Both the position numbers and the translations under genes were made by a program. This document shows, piece by piece, positions 59,690-64,000 of a DNA stretch of 64,000 nucleotides. The DNA is from Mesorhizobium huakuii (lineage in GTDB: Bacteria > Pseudomonadota > Alphaproteobacteria > Rhizobiales > Rhizobiaceae), in assembly GCF_014189455.1 (NCBI RefSeq), contig NZ_CP050296.1:496001-560000 (forward strand), in the 5' to 3' direction. The notes under the pieces are model-generated. The model did not search any database and was not told where the DNA came from. It saw only the letters and a list, made by a program, of their open reading frames with translations. The first letter of the stretch is position 1, and the number at the start of each line of letters is the position of its first letter.

Positions 59690-60589
59690 ATGCCCGAAGC
59701 CTTCCTTAGCCTGCCTCCGCTGAACGCGTTGCGCGCCTTCGAGGCCTCGGCGCGCCATCTCAACTTCCGCATCGCTGCGGAGGAACTGAACGTCACCCAG
59801 GGCGCGGTGGCCCAGCACATTCGCGGCTTGGAGACCCATCTCGGCACGAAACTGTTCGAGCGGCTGCCGCGCGGCCTGGCGTTGACCGATCAGGGCCGCG
59901 CCTATGTACCCAACATCCGCCGCGCCTTCGACCTGATCTCGGAGGCAACCTTGCTGCTGCGTCCCGAGCCGGCGCGGCTGACGATCAGCGTGACGCCGAG
60001 CTTCGCCACCAAATGGCTGATCCCAAGGCTGCAGGATTTCATGGCCGACAATCCGCTGGTCGACCTGCGCGTGCTGGCCAGCGAAAGCCTGTCGAGTTTC
60101 CAGGCCGACGGCGTCGACATTGCGGTACGGCAGGGCCGCCCGCCCTTCGGCGCCGGCCTGATCGTCGACCTGGTGTTTCCCCAGCAGATCGTCGCCATCT
60201 GCAGCCCGGCCCTGCTGCCGGCCGGCACGATCGAAATCCCGGCGGCCGAAATCCAGCATCACGTCCTGCTGCACGACGCGCACAATCTGTGGCCGGAATT
60301 CATGGAAAAGGCGGTCGGCCTGAAGATGACGGCTGAGCTCAAACGCATGCGCTTCAACCAGACCAGCCTCGCCATAGACGCCGCCATCGCCGGCCAGGGC
60401 ATAGCGCTGGCCAGCCGCTTCCTCGTCGCCGCAGATCTCGCCGCCGGCCGGCTGGTCCGGCCGGTCAGCGGTGAAATGCGCGGCACGCAGGATTTTTATG
60501 TGGTGATGCCAAGAAAGCAGCGCCATCCCGAGCCGACGCAAGCCGTGCGGCAATGGCTGCTGGATGCCGCAGATGGACAGCCGGTCTAG
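59690..60589 (+). CDS. LysR-family regulator (GcvA-like)
   Basis: A 299-residue LysR protein: HTH with Leu-Asn-Phe-Arg-Ile-Ala-Ala-Glu-Glu-Leu-Asn-Val-Thr-Gln-Gly-Ala-Val-Ala-Gln-His, then the periplasmic-binding-like ligand domain with Leu-Thr-Ile-Ser-Val-Thr-Pro-Ser-Phe-Ala and Leu-Trp-Pro-Glu-Phe. It is like GcvA/AmpR. The shared upstream region with the SDR holds an inverted CTGGTT / AACCAG pair (59629-59655), a likely LysR site. It overlaps the Lrp gene by four bases at its 3' end. Confidence 0.85.
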   Translation: MPEAFLSLPPLNALRAFEASARHLNFRIAAEELNVTQGAVAQHIRGLETHLGTKLFERLPRGLALTDQGRAYVPNIRRAFDLISEATLLLRPEPARLTISVTPSFATKWLIPRLQDFMADNPLVDLRVLASESLSSFQADGVDIAVRQGRPPFGAGLIVDLVFPQQIVAICSPALLPAGTIEIPAAEIQHHVLLHDAHNLWPEFMEKAVGLKMTAELKRMRFNQTSLAIDAAIAGQGIALASRFLVAADLAAGRLVRPVSGEMRGTQDFYVVMPRKQRHPEPTQAVRQWLLDAADGQPV

Positions 60590-61047
60590 ATCGGCAGCAA
60601 CGCGTCCGGCTTCACATTGGCTATCGAGGCGTAAGTATGCGTTTCCCTGACGCCGGGCAGCGGCAGGATCACCCGCTGCAGGAAATCCTGGAACATCGCC
60701 ATGTCGGCGATGCGCGCCTTGACCAGATAATCGAAGCCGCCCACCACCATGTGGCATTCGATGATCTCGGGCGCCCGTAGAACCGCCTCGGCGAAGCGGT
60801 CGAAGACATGCGGCGCCGTATGATCGAGCCGCACTTCGATGAAGACCAGTTGTGCCTGCCCGATCCGGGCCGGGTCGAGAACGGCCCGCACCGCCCGGAT
60901 GAAGCCTTCGGAAAACAGCCGCTTGATGCGCTGCGCCGCCCCGGTCGGCGACAGGCCGACGCGGCGGGCCAGATCGAGCGTCGTGCGGCGGCCATCCTCC
61001 TGCAGCAAGCGCAACAGCGAGCGATCGATACGGTCGAGATCGTCCAT
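60586..61047 (-). CDS. Lrp/AsnC-family regulator of the ornithine cyclodeaminase gene
   Basis: A 153-residue regulator: Leu-Leu-Gln-Glu-Asp-Gly-Arg-Arg-Thr-Thr-Leu-Asp-Leu-Ala-Arg-Arg-Val-Gly-Leu-Ser-Pro-Thr-Gly in the HTH, then the AsnC ligand domain with Gly-Gly-Phe-Asp-Tyr-Leu-Val-Lys-Ala. The start at 61047 gives the family length. The longer frame adds 35 residues and lies over the operator. It is divergent from ornithine cyclodeaminase with matching palindromes between them, so it probably senses an amino acid and controls it. Confidence 0.85.
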   Translation of the reverse strand: MDDLDRIDRSLLRLLQEDGRRTTLDLARRVGLSPTGAAQRIKRLFSEGFIRAVRAVLDPARIGQAQLVFIEVRLDHTAPHVFDRFAEAVLRAPEIIECHMVVGGFDYLVKARIADMAMFQDFLQRVILPLPGVRETHTYASIANVKPDALLPI

Positions 61048-61076
61048 TCTGGATTCACACTTTCTGACCACAGGTT

Positions 61077-61123
61077 GCGTGATTATCACGCTAAAATCGT
61101 GAAAACAGCATATTTCATCACGC
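61077..61123. promoter_or_regulatory. Lrp-type palindromes between the Lrp and cyclodeaminase genes
   Basis: GCGTGAT-T-ATCACGC (61077-61091) is a perfect palindrome. Its half-site ATCACGC returns at 61117-61123, 32 bases on, about three helical turns. This phased arrangement fits Lrp-family binding and lies in the 129-base divergent region. Confidence 0.6.
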
Positions 61124-61176
61124 TGTCGAGTGGCAATACCGTTGGCGGGCAACGCAACCCGACCAAGGCAAATCCC

Positions 61177-62172
61177 ATGACATCAGCCATACCGACCTCC
61201 CGCAATGCCCTCACCAAGGGCGACACAGCCGTGCTCATCCTGAGCGAGGCCGAGGTGAAAACCTGCATCGACCCGCGCCAGCTTCTCGACGTGCTGGCAG
61301 AGGGCTTCAAGGCATTGTCCGGCGGCAAGATCGTCAATCCGGCGCGGCCGCAGCTCGACATTCCGCGGGCCGGCTATTCGCTGGCGATGCCGGCCTGGAC
61401 GGCGGGCATGCATCTGACCGTGAAGATCGTCAACGTCTTCGAAGGCAACATCGCCCGGGCCATCCCCAGCCATCTCGCCACCATCCATCTGTTCGACCCG
61501 GAAACAGGCATGCCGGTCTGCGTCATGGACGGCACCTACATCACCGCCGTGCGCACCTCCGGCTCGGCCGTGCTCTCGGTACGGGAACTCGCCCGCCGCG
61601 ACGCCAGGGTCGCGACGGTGGTCGGCGCCGGCGTGCAGGCCGGCCAGCACTTGCATCTTCTGCCGCTGGTGCGGGACTTCACCGAAATCCGCGTCGTCTC
61701 GAAGGAGTTCGCGGACGCGCAGGCACTGGCAGCGCGGCATCCGGGCGTCGTCGCCGTCAGCGACATCGAGGCCGCGGTGCGCTCGTCGGACGTCGTGTGC
61801 CTGGCAACGCATTCCTACCAGCCGGTGATTTCGGCCGAATGGGTGCGGCCCGGCACGCATGTCTCGTCGGCCGGCGTCGCGCCGCCCGGCGGCGAATTGC
61901 CGGTCGAGCTTGTTCGCCGCGCCAGCCTGTTCGTCGAGACCAGGGACGCCTTCGCGCCTACTCCGGTCGGCTCTTGCGAACTCGATGGCTTCGATCCGCA
62001 AACCGGAACCGAGCTTGGCGAAATGCTGCTTGGGCTGCGGCCGGGAAGGACCGGCGCCGGCCAGGTCACCGCCTACAAGGCCATGGGTGTTGCCATGGAG
62101 GACCTGGTGGCGGCGGATCTTGCTTATCGCGAGGCAGTTCAGCGAGGATTGGGACGGGTTGTGGCCTTGTAG
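61177..62172 (+). CDS. Ornithine cyclodeaminase family enzyme
   Basis: A 331-residue protein with an ornithine-cyclodeaminase/mu-crystallin fold: Met-His-Leu-Thr-Val-Lys-Ile-Val-Asn near 75, Gly-Thr-Tyr-Ile-Thr-Ala-Val-Arg-Thr near 123, the NAD site Val-Val-Gly-Ala-Gly-Val-Gln-Ala near 150, and Arg-Thr-Gly-Ala-Gly-Gln-Val near 288. The family turns ornithine into proline with loss of ammonia, or reduces cyclic imines. The substrate here is not certain. Control by the divergent Lrp protein is likely. Confidence 0.85.
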   Translation: MTSAIPTSRNALTKGDTAVLILSEAEVKTCIDPRQLLDVLAEGFKALSGGKIVNPARPQLDIPRAGYSLAMPAWTAGMHLTVKIVNVFEGNIARAIPSHLATIHLFDPETGMPVCVMDGTYITAVRTSGSAVLSVRELARRDARVATVVGAGVQAGQHLHLLPLVRDFTEIRVVSKEFADAQALAARHPGVVAVSDIEAAVRSSDVVCLATHSYQPVISAEWVRPGTHVSSAGVAPPGGELPVELVRRASLFVETRDAFAPTPVGSCELDGFDPQTGTELGEMLLGLRPGRTGAGQVTAYKAMGVAMEDLVAADLAYREAVQRGLGRVVAL

Positions 62173-62242
62173 AGGATGCGCAAGCGACCGAGGCAAGGTC
62201 GCGCCGTTTGACTGGATACGAAATCATTTTTACGACTGACGG

Positions 62243-64000
62243 ATGCAGTCGAATCCTCCCAAAAAAATTGTCGTCATCGGTGGTGGCATTGCCGGCCTGT
62301 CGCTGGCTGCCGCCATCCGGGATTGGGCTGAAGTCACCGTCATCGAGCGCGAGCCGCATCTTGGCTATCATGCCAGTGGCCGCTCCGCCGCTTTGTTCAC
62401 CGAGACCTACGGCAACCGGCTGGTGCGCGCGCTGACGCTGGCCAGCCGGCAGCAAATAGTCGAGGGCGGTTTCGTCGCCCATCGGCGCGGCGCGCTGCAT
62501 GTCGGCTGGAAAGGCGACAGCACCACGATCGACAAGCTGGCGGATGAATTGCAGGCGCTGGTGCCCAGCGTGCGGCGCCTGTCGGCGGCCGAGCTTCACG
62601 CGCTGGTTCCCGCCATTGCCGCTGAAGCCACTTGCGGCGGCGTCTATGAGCCGGACGCGGTGGATGTCGATACGGGCAAGATGCTGGCGGCCAGCGCCTC
62701 GGCGCTGAAGGCCGGCGGCGGCTTGATCCGCACCGGCGAGGAAGTGCGCACCATCTCGCCCGACGGCGGCGGCCTGCGGGTGGAAACGAGCGCCGGTGTC
62801 TACGCGGCCGACATCGTCGTCAACGCCGCCGGCGCCTGGGTCGATGTCGTCGCTGGCCTGGCCGGGCTCCCCGGCCTCGGCTTCCAGCCGAAACGCCGCA
62901 CCGCCTTCCTGTTCGACCCGCCTTTAGGCACCGTCATCGCCAGTTGGCCACTGGTGGTCGATTTGCACGAACAGTTCTACTTCAAGCCCGACGCCGGCAG
63001 GCTGATCGGCTCGCTCGCCGACGAGACCGACACCGAACCTTGCGACGCGTATCCGGAAGACATCGATGTCGCCATCGCCGTCGACCGCATCGAGCAGGCG
63101 ACGTCGATGCGCATCGGCCGTCCCTCGACGCCATGGGCGGGCCTGCGCACCTTCGCGCCCGACCGCGCGCCCGTCGCCGGCTTCGACCCCCGCCTGCCCG
63201 GCTTCTTCTGGCTTGGCGGCCAGGGCGGTTATGGTTTCCAGGTATCGCTGACCTTGGCCAGGCTGAGCGCGGCGCTGATGCGAGGCGAGCCCTTGCCGGA
63301 AGATGTGACGGCCCTCGGCGTCACCGCCGCGGCGCTGGCGCCCGACCGTTTCCCTGGTCCCGTCGACGACACCATGAAACCTTCACTGCCGCTACTGCTC
63401 AGCCTCAATGGCGGCTATGTCGACACGGCCGGCTTCCTGGCGCTGCAGGGCCTGTTCACCGCGCATGTGACGGGAAATTTCGTCACGCTCGGCGCCTCGC
63501 TGGTGCTCGGCATTTCGGGCGTGCTGGCGAAGCTGCTGGCGCTGCCGGTGTTCTGCATCGTCGTCATCCTGACCCGGCTGGCCGGCGAGCATCTGCGCCG
63601 GCGCGGACATCAGGCGCTCGGGGTTCTGCTCTCGACCAAACTGGCGCTGCTCGTCATCGGGGCCGCCCTGGCGATCCGCTTTGGCCCTTTTGCCAGCGGC
63701 GACAGCGCGGCCGCGATCGTCACCGGCATGGTGCTGGTCGCCGCGATGGCGATCCAGAACGCGGTGCATCGGGTCCATCTGGCGGCAGCACCGCCCTCGA
63801 CATTGATGACCGGCACCACCACCCAGATCATGATCGACCTCGCCGACCTGGTCAGCGGCACAGCACTGGAGGCCCGCCCGCCGCTCATTGCCCGCCTGCG
63901 GCGCATGGCGGCGGCGGTCGCCGTCTTCGCCGCCGGCTGCGCGGCCGCCGCGCTCGGCTATGCCTACGCGAATGTCTGGTGCTTCGTCGTCCCGCCGGTG
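62243..64000 (+). CDS. FAD-dependent oxidoreductase fused in frame to a DUF1275 membrane domain
   Basis: The frame is open from ATG 62243 to the window edge (586 residues so far). Residues 1-375 are a DAO-type FAD oxidoreductase: Val-Val-Ile-Gly-Gly-Gly-Ile-Ala-Gly-Leu-Ser near 11, and Trp-Leu-Gly-Gly-Gln-Gly-Gly-Tyr-Gly near 327. From Met378 the sequence is a YoaK-like DUF1275 membrane protein: Gly-Gly-Tyr-Val-Asp-Thr-Ala-Gly-Phe, Thr-Ala-His-Val-Thr-Gly-Asn-Phe. The DUF1275 start lies in an ATGA context whose TGA is in another frame, so the fusion may be a frame error in a coupled gene pair. It follows the cyclodeaminase gene. Confidence 0.72.
   Translation, partial: MQSNPPKKIVVIGGGIAGLSLAAAIRDWAEVTVIEREPHLGYHASGRSAALFTETYGNRLVRALTLASRQQIVEGGFVAHRRGALHVGWKGDSTTIDKLADELQALVPSVRRLSAAELHALVPAIAAEATCGGVYEPDAVDVDTGKMLAASASALKAGGGLIRTGEEVRTISPDGGGLRVETSAGVYAADIVVNAAGAWVDVVAGLAGLPGLGFQPKRRTAFLFDPPLGTVIASWPLVVDLHEQFYFKPDAGRLIGSLADETDTEPCDAYPEDIDVAIAVDRIEQATSMRIGRPSTPWAGLRTFAPDRAPVAGFDPRLPGFFWLGGQGGYGFQVSLTLARLSAALMRGEPLPEDVTALGVTAAALAPDRFPGPVDDTMKPSLPLLLSLNGGYVDTAGFLALQGLFTAHVTGNFVTLGASLVLGISGVLAKLLALPVFCIVVILTRLAGEHLRRRGHQALGVLLSTKLALLVIGAALAIRFGPFASGDSAAAIVTGMVLVAAMAIQNAVHRVHLAAAPPSTLMTGTTTQIMIDLADLVSGTALEARPPLIARLRRMAAAVAVFAAGCAAAALGYAYANVWCFVVPPV

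Overview
The window looks like the chromosome of a rhizobial alphaproteobacterium, most likely Mesorhizobium or a close Phyllobacteriaceae relative. The evidence is high GC with alphaproteobacterial codon use, a DUF982 protein, an HWE-family sensor kinase, a CHASE2 cyclase with a FecR partner, EcfG-type promoter motifs, many sugar-acid and amino-acid catabolic genes with local regulators, and long palindromic intergenic repeats. No rRNA, complete tRNA or CRISPR array was found.

Positions 1 to about 12.4 kb are accessory DNA. They begin with the end of an IS1380-type transposase. Next come a secreted orphan protein, a 29-residue lasso-peptide-like precursor with its own terminator, and a serine dehydrogenase-type proteinase coupled to a 68-residue protein. 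From about 3.0 to 12.1 kb lies a compact, almost wholly minus-strand integrated element. It carries a tyrosine integrase, an AlpA-like regulator, a ProQ/FinO-domain RNA chaperone, a primase-polymerase, a DUF5906 helicase, a terminase-small-subunit-like protein and several small genes joined by ATGA overlaps. There are no structural genes. Just downstream of the helicase gene is a striking array of 9-bp iterons arranged as an inverted repeat around an AT-rich hairpin, which is the best candidate for the replication origin. The whole resembles a P4-like phage satellite.

From 12.6 to 25.8 kb are general-stress-type genes (DUF982, DUF378 behind an EcfG promoter, HWE kinase), an RHH regulator, an aldo/keto reductase, an aldehyde dehydrogenase / SDR / YCII / AraC cluster, and a convergent FecR and CHASE2-cyclase pair. 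From 26.1 to 33.4 kb is one plus-strand sugar operon: sugar-acid dehydratase, SDR, three-part ABC importer, GntR regulator and aldose epimerase. From 33.4 to 50.8 kb are independent small units: phosphotransferase, AI-2E permease, a TetR-controlled SDR pair with twin operators, ddl with a C39-like peptidase, a Tat-exported PIMT-like protein, a PLP aminotransferase, GNAT, NADAR, and a MocR / PNPOx pair. From 50.8 kb to the end come an Lrp regulator, a secreted phosphoesterase, a di-haem peroxidase, a GGDEF-EAL protein, adenosine/adenine deaminase, an SDR / LysR pair, an Lrp / ornithine cyclodeaminase pair, and an open reading frame in which an FAD oxidoreductase runs into a DUF1275 membrane domain.

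At least five genes, and probably seven, are split by a single-base indel. Several lie in G, C or A runs, and each frame is restored exactly by one base. This points to sequence error or to contingency tracts, and readers should treat these genes as possibly intact.
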